From NCBI GenBank assembly GCA_944383355.1, contig CALWPF010000009.1, positions 1-54,876 on the forward strand: DNA of 54,876 nt. Direction: 5' to 3'. A model generated the notes under the pieces. It saw nothing but the letters and a program-made list of their open reading frames with translations. It did not search any database and was not told where the DNA came from. The position numbers and the translations under genes are program-made. Origin of the DNA: an uncultured Clostridia bacterium (lineage in GTDB: Bacteria; Bacillota; Clostridia; Christensenellales; UBA1242). This document shows, piece by piece, positions 23,275-31,252 of this stretch (its first letter is position 1; the number at the start of each line of letters is the position of its first letter).

Positions 23275-24768
23275 ATGATGCAATTGCATAAAGTAACAAA
23301 AGAGTTTGGTAACAAGATAGTGTTAGACAATGCCAATCTGATCATTTATGATGGTGAGAAAATAGGCATAATAGGTGATAATGGACAAGGTAAATCTACC
23401 TTGCTGGATATAATGGTAGGTAATCAGCAACCAGATGAGGGTAAGGTAATCGTTGATAACAAGTTTGGTTTTTTGCAGCAAAATGCTAAATTGAATGCAG
23501 ATGATATTCTTTTTAGACTAGAAGATGGTGTATTTAGCAACCAATTTTTTATGTATCTCAAGCAATTGGATATTAGTATTAATGACTTTAGTCAAAGCAG
23601 GTTAGATAGTCTCAGCTGCGGAGAACGTACAAAGATAGCGATTGCTACTATTTTAGCAAATTCTCCAGACACACTGATATTAGATGAGCCAACAAATCAC
23701 CTAGATCTTAATGGCAAGCAAAAATTAGTGGAAATTTTAAATAATTATTATGGTGCAGTGATACTCGTTAGTCATGATATAGATTTTTTGAATGGTACTA
23801 TCCATAAAATTATAGAGATAAAAGATGGTAAATTGAGTGAATACTATGGCAATTATGACGATTATTATGCACAAAAAGAAAATGAAAAATTGAGTATCGC
23901 ACGAGAGTATGAAAAGCATCAAAAAAAGATAAAGGATATCAATCGTCAAATAGAAGTATATCAGCGTGCCATGGCTATATCAGATAAAAAGGCACGTTTT
24001 GGCTCAAAGGAGCGTACTTGTGATGTATTAACTCAAGATGCTAGAGCCAGTAGCCTCAGTCGGTTTGCGGCTAGTCGTGTATCAAAATTGCGTCAAGAAT
24101 TGGATAAAGATGTGCAAAGGCCAGAGCACGAGCACCTTATCACATACAAACTAAAAAAAGAAGATATAAAGACACGATTCGCATTTATCGCCGAAGACTT
24201 GGGGAAAGTGTTAGGTGATAAAGTACTATTTGAGCATGCCAATTTTTCTATAGAGAATGGTGATAAGGTAGCTTTGATAGGTGATAATGGAGTAGGTAAG
24301 ACGACTTTAATTAATATTTTGACTGGCAAGACTGATTATGTTGGCAAGTTGTATGTTGCACCTAGTATTCGACCTTGTGTCATGCAACAAGATATATATG
24401 ATTTGGACTTTAATCAAACTATAAATGATATGAGCCGAATGTATGACAAAGATTATCGCACTCATTTCATCAAAAATTTGTGTTCTATGGATATTGATAA
24501 ATCAAGATTTGATACACCGATAGGGAAACTCAGCTCTGGCGAAAAGATGCGTATCAAATTGACACAAATAATATTAAGTGATGCCAATTTGATTGTATTA
24601 GATGAGCCAACAAACCATTTGGATATAGCTAACAAAAAGTATTTAGAAAAAGTCTTGAGCGGTTACTCTGGAACGATTATTATCATTAGCCATGATAAAG
24701 ACTTTTTGCAGAATACTACGAATAAAACACTGGAGATCAAAAATAACACTATACTTGTAAAAAGTTAG
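23275..24768 (+). CDS. ABC-F family ATPase (antibiotic-resistance/translation factor type)
   Basis: The 497-residue product has two ABC domains and no membrane part. Domain 1 has Walker A GDNGQGKS (34-41), signature LSCGE and Walker B LILDEPTNHLD. A charged coiled linker (EYEKHQKKIKDINRQIEVYQ, about 210-290) follows, then domain 2 with GDNGVGKT, signature LSSGE and LIVLDEPTNHLD. ABC-F proteins act on the ribosome, and the short Vga/Lsa/Msr/VmlR-like forms displace peptidyl-transferase inhibitors. A resistance role is inferred from this size class and from the attenuator-like leader, not proven. The ATG at 23275 follows GGGAGAT; the longer frame from 23209 overlaps the terminator and lacks a site. 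Confidence 0.9.
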   Translation: MMQLHKVTKEFGNKIVLDNANLIIYDGEKIGIIGDNGQGKSTLLDIMVGNQQPDEGKVIVDNKFGFLQQNAKLNADDILFRLEDGVFSNQFFMYLKQLDISINDFSQSRLDSLSCGERTKIAIATILANSPDTLILDEPTNHLDLNGKQKLVEILNNYYGAVILVSHDIDFLNGTIHKIIEIKDGKLSEYYGNYDDYYAQKENEKLSIAREYEKHQKKIKDINRQIEVYQRAMAISDKKARFGSKERTCDVLTQDARASSLSRFAASRVSKLRQELDKDVQRPEHEHLITYKLKKEDIKTRFAFIAEDLGKVLGDKVLFEHANFSIENGDKVALIGDNGVGKTTLINILTGKTDYVGKLYVAPSIRPCVMQQDIYDLDFNQTINDMSRMYDKDYRTHFIKNLCSMDIDKSRFDTPIGKLSSGEKMRIKLTQIILSDANLIVLDEPTNHLDIANKKYLEKVLSGYSGTIIIISHDKDFLQNTTNKTLEIKNNTILVKS

Positions 24769-24781
24769 TGCCAGGTCAAAG

Positions 24782-24804
24782 AGCATGGCAAACGCTATGC
24801 TTTT
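24782..24804 (+). terminator. Weak first terminator hairpin after the ABC-F gene
   Basis: AGCAT (24782-24786) pairs with ATGCT (24797-24801), followed by a short T run. A stronger terminator follows at 24812. Confidence 0.4.
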
Positions 24805-24811
24805 GTATTTT

Positions 24812-24835
24812 AAAAGCATTGAAAATATGCTTTTT
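24812..24835 (+). terminator. Intrinsic terminator of the ABC-F gene
   Basis: AAAAGCAT (24812-24819) and ATGCTTTT (24827-24834) form a perfect 8-bp stem with a T tail. The nth promoter's -35 box begins at the base of this hairpin's loop. Confidence 0.75.
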
Positions 24836-24847
24836 ATATGTTATAAT
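24819..24847 (+). promoter_or_regulatory. Sigma-A promoter of nth, embedded in the upstream terminator
   Basis: TTGAAA (24819-24824), a 17-bp spacer and TATAAT (24842-24847), 35 bp before the nth ATG. Confidence 0.8.
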
Positions 24848-24882
24848 GCTAAAATGGGTTTAAACAAAACAAAGGGTGAAGT

Positions 24883-25590
24883 ATGGATACTAAGCAAAAG
24901 ATAAAAAATGCTAAAAATAGAGTGACTGATACTGATGTGTATAGGATTGACAGGGTCATGTCTTACCTAGAGGAGATGTTCCCAAATCCTGATCCAGAAT
25001 TAAAGTTTCAAACTCCTTTTCAGTGCCTGGTAGCAGTTATTTTGAGTGCTCAGTGTACAGATAAGCGTGTAAATATTGTCACTGAGCGATTATTTCAGGA
25101 ATATCCAGATAGTTATGCTTTGGCCACTCTTAGTCAAGTTGAGTTGGGAAAATTGATCTATTCTACTGGATTTTATCACAATAAGGCAAAAAACATTTTG
25201 GCACTATGTAAAATACTAAACGAAAAATACAATGGTAATGTGCCAAGTGATCCGGAGGAGTTGGAGGCATTGCCTGGAGTAGGGCGCAAAACTGCAAATG
25301 TAGTGTCTAGCGCTGTGTTTGGAGCAAATCGTTTGGGCGTGGATACACATGTATTCAGGGTAACAAACAGATTGGGGTTGGTTAATGCAAAGACACCGCT
25401 TGAGGTGGAGCGACAGTGGAATGATAAATATCCACAATATATCAATCACGATGCACATTTTAGATTGGTGCTTTTTGGTAGATATTTTTGTAAATCTCAG
25501 AGACCTAATTGTGTTCATTGTAAACTTGCGGATATTTGTAAATATTATCAAAAAACAAAGCAGGATAATATTGATCAGCAAGATAAATAA
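24883..25590 (+). CDS. nth: Endonuclease III
   Basis: The 235-residue product is a base-excision repair DNA glycosylase/AP lyase for oxidized pyrimidines. The helix-hairpin-helix LEALPGVGRKTANVV (about 127-141) includes the Schiff-base lysine, and the catalytic aspartate follows in GVDTHVFRVTNRLG (near 151). The C-terminal iron-sulfur loop is complete: C-x6-C-x2-C-x5-C in CKSQRPNCVHCKLADIC (about 205-221). The extra ~20 N-terminal residues compared with the E. coli enzyme are unremarkable. The ribosome site is GGGTGA. The obg gene starts 27 bp downstream and is likely co-transcribed. Confidence 0.96.
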   Translation: MDTKQKIKNAKNRVTDTDVYRIDRVMSYLEEMFPNPDPELKFQTPFQCLVAVILSAQCTDKRVNIVTERLFQEYPDSYALATLSQVELGKLIYSTGFYHNKAKNILALCKILNEKYNGNVPSDPEELEALPGVGRKTANVVSSAVFGANRLGVDTHVFRVTNRLGLVNAKTPLEVERQWNDKYPQYINHDAHFRLVLFGRYFCKSQRPNCVHCKLADICKYYQKTKQDNIDQQDK

Positions 25591-25617
25591 GTTGATTTTG
25601 TTAAAATAGGAGGAGCT

Positions 25618-26904
25618 ATGTTTATAGATAAGGTAAAGATTTATGTCAAAGCAGGTAATGGTGGTGATGGAGCAACCTCGTTTCGTAGGGAAAAGTATGT
25701 GCCCAATGGTGGACCCGATGGTGGTGATGGTGGACGAGGCGGTAATGTTGTCTTGCGTGTAGATGATAGTCTCAATAATTTGGTGGATTTTCGTTTTGGC
25801 AAACATTTTCGTGCCCAAGATGGTAGCAAAGGTGAGCCCAAAAATTGTGCTGGTAAGTGTGGCGATGATTTGATTATAAAGGTACCTAGGGGTACTGTTG
25901 TTCGTGATTTCAAAACTGGTAAAGTAATAGTGGATATGTATGGCGTCGAAGGCGGGGATTTCATTTTATTACATGGTGGCTTTGGCGGTAAGGGCAATCA
26001 GCATTTTGCTAATAGTAGACGCCAAGCTCCAGCCTTTAGTCAATCTGGTCAACGCACTGTCGAGCGTGAGGTGACATTGGAACTCAAAACTATCGCAGAT
26101 GTTGGTCTGGTTGGATTCCCTAATGTTGGTAAATCCACTTTGTTGGCTAGTATAACAGAGGCAAAACCAAAAATAGCCAATTATCATTTTACTACTCTCA
26201 GTCCAAATCTAGGCGTGCTAAAATCTTTTGATCGTAGTTGTGTAATAGCTGATATTCCTGGTCTTATTGAGGGCGCTAGTGCAGGAGTAGGACTAGGGCA
26301 TGAATTTTTGCGTCACATAGAGCGAACAAGGCTGATAGTCCATATCGTAGATATTAGTGCTAGCGAGGGAAGGAATCCTATTACAGATTTTGAGACAATC
26401 AACAAAGAGTTGGCAGAGTATAGTGAGATACTTGCCAAACGACCACAGATAATTGTACTAAATAAGATTGATGCATTACCACCAGATAGTACAAACATTT
26501 CTGATTTTAGACGGGCTATATCAAATATGCCTGATTACAAAGAATCACCTATTTTGGAGGTTTCCGCATTTGCCCACAAGGGGTTAGATGATTTGGTCAA
26601 AACAATCTTTGAGTGTTTAGGTGAATTACCTGAGATACCAGCATTAGAGCGTGAGGAATTTGATTTTGATTCTCGTGATACTAGCTCGTTGGAGTGTCAA
26701 AAACTAGCAGACGGACTATTTGAGGTCCGTGGTGGATTGATCAATGAGTTGGTGCGAAAAGTTGTTTTAAGTGATGATGATAGTCTAAATTATTTTCAAA
26801 AACGTTTACGCAACGATGGAATAATTGATAGGTTAAAAAAATTGGGTATGGTAGATGGTGACACGATTGTAATAGGTGATATGGAGTTTGAATACAAAGA
26901 GTGA
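25618..26904 (+). CDS. obg: GTPase Obg/CgtA
   Basis: The 428-residue ribosome-associated GTPase acts in 50S assembly and stress signalling. It has the glycine-rich Obg fold (about 1-158, with GGDGGRGGN), the G domain with GFPNVGKS (166-173), the switch segment YHFTTLSPNLG, DIPGLIEGAS (near 212) and NKID (near 282), and a C-terminal OCT domain (about 350-428, ending GDTIVIGDMEFEY). The OCT domain is typical of Firmicutes Obg. AGGAGGAG lies before the ATG. The nth-obg-yhbY order places it in a repair and ribosome-assembly cluster. Confidence 0.97.
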   Translation: MFIDKVKIYVKAGNGGDGATSFRREKYVPNGGPDGGDGGRGGNVVLRVDDSLNNLVDFRFGKHFRAQDGSKGEPKNCAGKCGDDLIIKVPRGTVVRDFKTGKVIVDMYGVEGGDFILLHGGFGGKGNQHFANSRRQAPAFSQSGQRTVEREVTLELKTIADVGLVGFPNVGKSTLLASITEAKPKIANYHFTTLSPNLGVLKSFDRSCVIADIPGLIEGASAGVGLGHEFLRHIERTRLIVHIVDISASEGRNPITDFETINKELAEYSEILAKRPQIIVLNKIDALPPDSTNISDFRRAISNMPDYKESPILEVSAFAHKGLDDLVKTIFECLGELPEIPALEREEFDFDSRDTSSLECQKLADGLFEVRGGLINELVRKVVLSDDDSLNYFQKRLRNDGIIDRLKKLGMVDGDTIVIGDMEFEYKE

Positions 26905-27026
26905 TATTAGTAATGTCGGTGCATAACATACTGCATAATACTGTGCATAGTATGCAAATTTGCGCACAATTTGATTAAATTTCAAGATTATTCACTATTT
27001 AAAAATAATTTATGGAGGTTGCATTA

Positions 27027-27305
27027 ATGACATCAAAAGAAAGAGCTGAATTAAAACGACAGGCTATGGCGCTAGAGCCAATAATACAAATAGGCAAAGA
27101 TGGTATCAGTGAGGCACTTGCCCTGACTGCTACGCAAGCTATCAAAAATAGAGAATTAATAAAAGTATCTGTTTTGGACAATAGTGGTGAGGATACTCGC
27201 AAGGTAGCGAATGATTTAGCGAATATGATAGGTGCAGAGATTGTTCAGGTGATAGGCAAGCGATTTGTACTGTACAAACATAATCCACAAAAAAAGAAGA
27301 AATAG
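27027..27305 (+). CDS. yhbY: YhbY-type CRM-domain RNA-binding protein
   Basis: The 92-residue protein consists of a single CRM domain: SKERAELKRQAMALEPIIQI, then the RNA-binding GxxG loop GKDGIS (about 25-30), and the later strand VQVIGKRFVLYK. YhbY associates with pre-50S ribosomes. The ATG at 27027 is used because GGAGG sits 8 nt upstream; the in-frame ATG at 27012 is part of that ribosome site. It follows obg by 122 bp and is followed by a bidirectional terminator. Confidence 0.94.
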   Translation: MTSKERAELKRQAMALEPIIQIGKDGISEALALTATQAIKNRELIKVSVLDNSGEDTRKVANDLANMIGAEIVQVIGKRFVLYKHNPQKKKK

Positions 27306-27336
27306 TTTAGATATTTAATTTTAGTAAAATCAAATA

Positions 27337-27368
27337 AAAAAACTCCATCAATCAAGTTGGAGTTTTTT
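27337..27368. terminator. Bidirectional intrinsic terminator
   Basis: AAAAAACTCCA (27337-27347) and TGGAGTTTTTT (27358-27368) pair perfectly around a 10-nt loop, between convergent yhbY and the membrane-protein gene. Confidence 0.9.
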
Positions 27369-27406
27369 GTTAATTATAATCAATATGCAACTACGGTTTC
27401 TATTCA

Positions 27407-28201
27407 TCATTTTGTTTTTATCTTTTTTTCGTAAGGGAATACCCTGGTCAATATTGCCATTAGTATCAATATGCTACCAAAACTTAGATAATATATCTTG
27501 TATGGCACGATGAAGGAGTATAGCAAAAGTACTAGTCCTAGTATGAGATAGGTTTTTGTCTTTTTGCGTGATAATGTTGCTAATGCTATTTCTTTTAGCT
27601 TTAGTTTTGGTATTTCTTGGTCGATTATTTGAGGTATTTTTATATCAAAAGTTTTGAATAGTTTAGTAAATGTATCCATTACATCAAATATTTGAATAGA
27701 GTAGTTTCGTATACTACTAACCAATTCTTTTGCTTGTGGACTTGATTGTATACAGGTGATCCAAATATTTTTGCATTTGTTTTGGAGTACGCTGACGCAA
27801 GCTTTGACTTGTTCTATATTAAGTGTTTCTGTATAGTAGTACGGCACCAAAGCTGTTTCTTTGTCAAGGAATAAGTATGCCTCTTGTTTTTTTATTTCTG
27901 GATAATTTGTCTTTAAGTTTTCACAAAAAAAATTTAATACTTGATTAGTTGTGCAAAAGGATATTTGTGTTGCAAAAAATGTTGCGATTTTTTTGTTTGC
28001 TTTTGTTAAATTTTTTTTCTTTTCCCTTTTTGAGTTTATAAAATATAGCAGTACAGAGCACAGGAGTCCTGCTAATACCCCAATTACAGCACTCAATAGT
28101 ACATTTTTTGTGTAAAATCTCACCCAGCAAAATACAAGCAATGCTATTCCTATCGCTAGCACACTATAATCTATAACTCGTGGGACAACTCTATTGGACA
28201 T
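27407..28201 (-). CDS. Membrane protein with central soluble domain, unknown
   Basis: The 264-residue product has two N-terminal hydrophobic helices (DYSVLAIGIALLVFCW and LLSAVIGVLAGLLCSVLLYF), a soluble domain (about 70-205) and two C-terminal helices (YLILGLVLLLYSFIV and LSFGSILILMAILTRVF). The soluble part contains AYLFLDKETALVPYYY and NIWITCIQSS followed by IQIFDVMDTFTKLF, which reminds me of the beta-alpha-beta core of Mrr/restriction-endonuclease-like domains but without a clear catalytic PD-ExK set. The ATG at 28201 follows GAGGTC. It is on the strand opposite to its ribosome-assembly neighbours. Confidence 0.7.
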   Translation of the reverse strand: MSNRVVPRVIDYSVLAIGIALLVFCWVRFYTKNVLLSAVIGVLAGLLCSVLLYFINSKREKKKNLTKANKKIATFFATQISFCTTNQVLNFFCENLKTNYPEIKKQEAYLFLDKETALVPYYYTETLNIEQVKACVSVLQNKCKNIWITCIQSSPQAKELVSSIRNYSIQIFDVMDTFTKLFKTFDIKIPQIIDQEIPKLKLKEIALATLSRKKTKTYLILGLVLLLYSFIVPYKIYYLSFGSILILMAILTRVFPYEKKIKTK

Positions 28202-28270
28202 ATTGACCTCGTTATGATTTTGGTTTTTTAGAATTATTGCCAAAATTAGCGTGCTTTATCCCCAAAGTGA

Positions 28271-28300
28271 TTGACAAATAACGTGTGCTAATATTATACT
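28271..28300 (+). promoter_or_regulatory. Promoter of the rsfS operon
   Basis: TTGACA (28271-28276), an 18-bp spacer and TATACT (28295-28300), 53 bp before the rsfS ATG. It probably drives rsfS through murF. Confidence 0.7.
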
Positions 28301-28353
28301 ATCTACTAGTGAGATTGTGCCTTTTAGTAGTGAGGCTTATTGGAGGTTTTTGT

Positions 28354-28914
28354 ATGAAAGATGATATAAAAGAGTACCAAGATTTAGCATTTAAGATTTG
28401 TGATATTTTGGACAGCAACAAAGGGGAGAATATACTATTGATTGATGTCAGCAAGATGACTAGTGTTGCTGATTATTTTGTGTTGGTTACTGCTACTAGT
28501 AAACCTCATACAAAGGCTCTGATGGAAAAAGTTGAGGAAGAGTTGGAAAAGCAAGATATCCGTATCATTCGCAGAGATGGAGTTGGTGATGGTAGATGGA
28601 TAGTGATGGATTATGGTAATATCGTTATCCATATATTCACTGCGGAATTAAGAGAGTTTTATCACATAGAGAAAATTTGGACAATGGGCAAAAATACAAT
28701 GACACTTGGAGATATCCAAAAAGTGCGTGAGCGTGAGGCAAAGTCAAAATTAGATGCAGCCAAAAAAGCGGAAAAGCAGGAGGCTATAGCCAAGGCTAAA
28801 TTAGAGCGTGAGGAAAAGGCAAAGGCAAAAAAGGAGACAGCAAAGTCTGCAAAAGCAAAGGACAAGACCAAGGCTAGCAAAGTCGCTGATGACAATGATG
28901 ATGCCAAAGTATAG
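28354..28914 (+). CDS. rsfS: Ribosomal silencing factor RsfS with charged C-terminal extension
   Basis: Of 186 residues, about the first 115 form the RsfS/Iojap domain: ENILLIDVSKMTSVADYFVL, TSKPHTKALMEKVEEEL and DGRWIVMDYGNIVIHIFTAE. RsfS binds uL14 and blocks subunit joining when nutrients are scarce. The last ~65 residues are an Ala/Lys/Glu-rich tail (for example AKKAEKQEAIAKAKLEREEK) not present in most homologs; it probably forms a long helix or binds RNA. The ATG at 28354 follows TTGGAGG; earlier in-frame starts lie over the promoter. It starts a run of genes continuing to murF. Confidence 0.94.
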   Translation: MKDDIKEYQDLAFKICDILDSNKGENILLIDVSKMTSVADYFVLVTATSKPHTKALMEKVEEELEKQDIRIIRRDGVGDGRWIVMDYGNIVIHIFTAELREFYHIEKIWTMGKNTMTLGDIQKVREREAKSKLDAAKKAEKQEAIAKAKLEREEKAKAKKETAKSAKAKDKTKASKVADDNDDAKV

Positions 28915-28947
28915 TAATCTAGAATAAATGTTGTTGGAAATTGTAGC

Positions 28948-29373
28948 ATGATAATAAAAGTGAATTCGTTATTGGATACTGTAGAATTAGCAAAAAAAAT
29001 CGCCCCAAAACTCAAGAGGGGTGATATTTTGTTGTTGACTGGTGATTTGGGTGCTGGCAAGACAACTTTTACAAAATCATTGTGTCAGTCTCTAGGGGTA
29101 ACGGATAATGTGACTAGTCCTACCTTTGCTTTGCTTAACGAGTACAATAGTGGAGTTATGCCTGTTAGGCACTTTGATCTATATAGGGTAGAGAGTATAC
29201 TGGAGGCTATGGAATTTGGCTTTGATGAATATATAAAAAATAATGATGGTTTGGTTATTATCGAATGGCCGGAGGTGGTGCAATCATTGTTACCTAGCGA
29301 CACTATCAATATTACTATTCGTCATTTGGGCGAAAATGAGCGAGAGTTTTGTGTGGAGGGTATAGATGTCTAA
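28948..29373 (+). CDS. tsaE: tRNA t6A modification ATPase TsaE
   Basis: The 141-residue product has the P-loop GDLGAGKTTFTK (about 32-43), the TsaE motif NVTSPTFALLNEY (about 54-66), HFDLYRVE (about 75-82) and VIIEWPEVV (near 102). TsaE is the ATPase needed with TsaB and TsaD for threonylcarbamoylation of A37 in ANN-decoding tRNAs. The 3' end overlaps the tsaB-rimI gene by 8 bp, so the modification genes are translationally coupled. Confidence 0.96.
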   Translation: MIIKVNSLLDTVELAKKIAPKLKRGDILLLTGDLGAGKTTFTKSLCQSLGVTDNVTSPTFALLNEYNSGVMPVRHFDLYRVESILEAMEFGFDEYIKNNDGLVIIEWPEVVQSLLPSDTINITIRHLGENEREFCVEGIDV

Positions 29374-30505
29374 AATACTATCTATCAATACTACTGGAGT
29401 CGGCACACAGATAACATTACGTTGTGATGGTGATTTGGATACCGTTGATGCAGGATTTTCTAAACATAGTGAGACTTTTTTCCCACTACTAGAGGAGCTG
29501 TTATCTAGGAATAAAATATGTACAAAAGATTTGGATTATATTGCTGTAGTGACAGGACCTGGTTCGTTTACTGGCATCAGGATAGGATTAAGTGTTGCCA
29601 AGTCCTTTTGCTATGCACATAACATTCCATGCATACCACTAAATGCGATGGAGGTGCTTAGTTATTCGGCTTTTGATCAAAAAGTTGTAGTTGGTGATAT
29701 TATATGTGCTGTTATCAATGCTGGTGCAGGATTAGTGTATCATCAGTTTTTTAGTGTTGTTGATACAAAAAATTGTGAATTACAGTCGATTAGTAACCCT
29801 GATGTGAGCAAAATTGAGCATTTTGAGGGGTTGACAAAAGCTTTTTATAGCGATGCCAAGATACTATACAACGCAAGCAATGAAAAAGTTGGTATTGACT
29901 TAGATTTCAATTATGTAATTACACCTTTTTCGCCTGCTGCATTGGATAGGGCGAGTTTAGATGCATTACATAAGGGGAATGCGGTAGAGCAAAATGCTGT
30001 AATGCCCCTATACATTCGAGGTTCGCAAGCAGAGCAGATTGTGTTAAAGGAGCAAGATTTACGCATTGTGGACTGCACAATGAATGATATTGAGGATATC
30101 AAAATGTTAGAAAATCAAGGGGATACAGAGGATTGCCCTTGGAGTGAAAAAAATATTTTGGATATGTTCAAAAACTCAGTGGCAAATTCATTCATAATTA
30201 GATATAAAGATAAGGCAGTTGGGTATCTTGTGTATTTGGATTTGGGCGAGCAATATGAGATAGAGAGAATAGTTGTTGTGCGTGGTGCTAGATTGCAGGG
30301 AGTTGCAAAGAACTTACTGTCAAATTTATTTAGTCGTGCTAGAGATAATGGTGTAAAAGAGATTTTGTTAGAAGTCAACCAAAAGAATTATCCAGCATAT
30401 AGATTATATAGCAAGTTAGGATTTGAGGAGAAGGGAGTACGTCGTGATTATTACGCTGTAGGCAAAGATGCTATCTTGATGACAAAAACTATAGTGGAGG
30501 ACTAA
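29366..30505 (+). CDS. tsaB: TsaB-RimI fusion protein
   Basis: The 379-residue product joins two usually separate proteins. Residues 1 to about 225 are TsaB: MSKILSINTT, VVTGPGSFTGIRIGLSVAK (about 61-79) and PLYIRG near 213. Residues about 230-379 are a GNAT acetyltransferase of the RimI type: IERIVVVRGARLQGVAKNLL (acetyl-CoA loop) and LEVNQKNYPAYRLYSKLGF. TsaB is the scaffold in t6A synthesis, and RimI acetylates the N-terminus of ribosomal protein S18. The two genes are adjacent in many Firmicutes, so the fusion is a natural outcome. No stop or frameshift separates them here. Confidence 0.93.
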   Translation: MSKILSINTTGVGTQITLRCDGDLDTVDAGFSKHSETFFPLLEELLSRNKICTKDLDYIAVVTGPGSFTGIRIGLSVAKSFCYAHNIPCIPLNAMEVLSYSAFDQKVVVGDIICAVINAGAGLVYHQFFSVVDTKNCELQSISNPDVSKIEHFEGLTKAFYSDAKILYNASNEKVGIDLDFNYVITPFSPAALDRASLDALHKGNAVEQNAVMPLYIRGSQAEQIVLKEQDLRIVDCTMNDIEDIKMLENQGDTEDCPWSEKNILDMFKNSVANSFIIRYKDKAVGYLVYLDLGEQYEIERIVVVRGARLQGVAKNLLSNLFSRARDNGVKEILLEVNQKNYPAYRLYSKLGFEEKGVRRDYYAVGKDAILMTKTIVED

Positions 30506-30511
30506 ATAAGT

Positions 30512-31252
30512 TTGTTTAAAATTAGAGACCTAGAAACTTTTGTTCGTGACAGTGGCGAGGGCTCAGAGTGTGTGTTGTTAATGCATGGTTGGGGTGGTAG
30601 TAGCAATAGTTTATTGGGATTAGCACATGATCTTGAGTGCCATTATAGGGTGATTAATATAGACTTGTGGGGATTTGGTCAGTCACAGACTCCTCCACCT
30701 TTTACCAATATTTTTGATTATGCGGACATGGTTATGGAGTTGCTTGATGCTCTTGGCATAGATAGTATACATGTTATCGGACATAGCTTTGGTGGTAGGA
30801 TTGCAATGATTTTGGCAAACAAAAATAGGGGACGTATAAAGAGTCTTGTATTGATTGATAGTGCTGGACTCAAGCCCAAATTATCAAGGAAAAGGGAGAG
30901 ACAGATAGCAGAATACAAAAAAATGAAAGAAAAAGTTGCCAAAGGTGAGTTAGAGGAATTTATGTTAAAAAAGTACGGTTCTTCTGATTACCAAGCTCTA
31001 GATGATGGAATGCGTAAGATTTTTGTGTCTGTAGTCAATCAAGATTTGACAAGTGAGGCAAAAGATATTAAAATACCTACATTGATATTGTGGGGTAAGC
31101 AAGACAAAGACACTCCTCCATATATGGCTCGGCGATTACACAAATTTATACATGGTAGTAGCTTGCAATGGCTAGATGGTGGGCATTTTGCGTATTTATT
31201 TCAACAAGATAAGGTTTTGAGCTCGATTTATCAATTTTGGGAGGCACTATGA
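30512..31252 (+). CDS. Alpha/beta hydrolase
   Basis: The 246-residue product is a classical alpha/beta hydrolase: oxyanion loop LLMHGWGGSS (about 23-32), nucleophile elbow VIGHSFGGRI (Ser near 92), aspartate in LILWGKQDKDTPP (near 199) and histidine in WLDGGHFAYL (near 229). A basic cap region (KLSRKRERQIAEYKKMKEKV) covers the active site. The start is TTG at 30512 with GGAGG 10 nt upstream. Its stop overlaps the murF start (ATGA). A similar hydrolase next to a membrane-anchored MurF is common in Clostridia, but its substrate is unknown to me. Confidence 0.88.
   Translation: MFKIRDLETFVRDSGEGSECVLLMHGWGGSSNSLLGLAHDLECHYRVINIDLWGFGQSQTPPPFTNIFDYADMVMELLDALGIDSIHVIGHSFGGRIAMILANKNRGRIKSLVLIDSAGLKPKLSRKRERQIAEYKKMKEKVAKGELEEFMLKKYGSSDYQALDDGMRKIFVSVVNQDLTSEAKDIKIPTLILWGKQDKDTPPYMARRLHKFIHGSSLQWLDGGHFAYLFQQDKVLSSIYQFWEAL

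Noticed and set aside
26905..27010. Hairpin made of repeated GCATA/AGTATG motifs before yhbY
   Set aside because: Only the outer six base pairs match; the interior does not pair, and there is no T tail.
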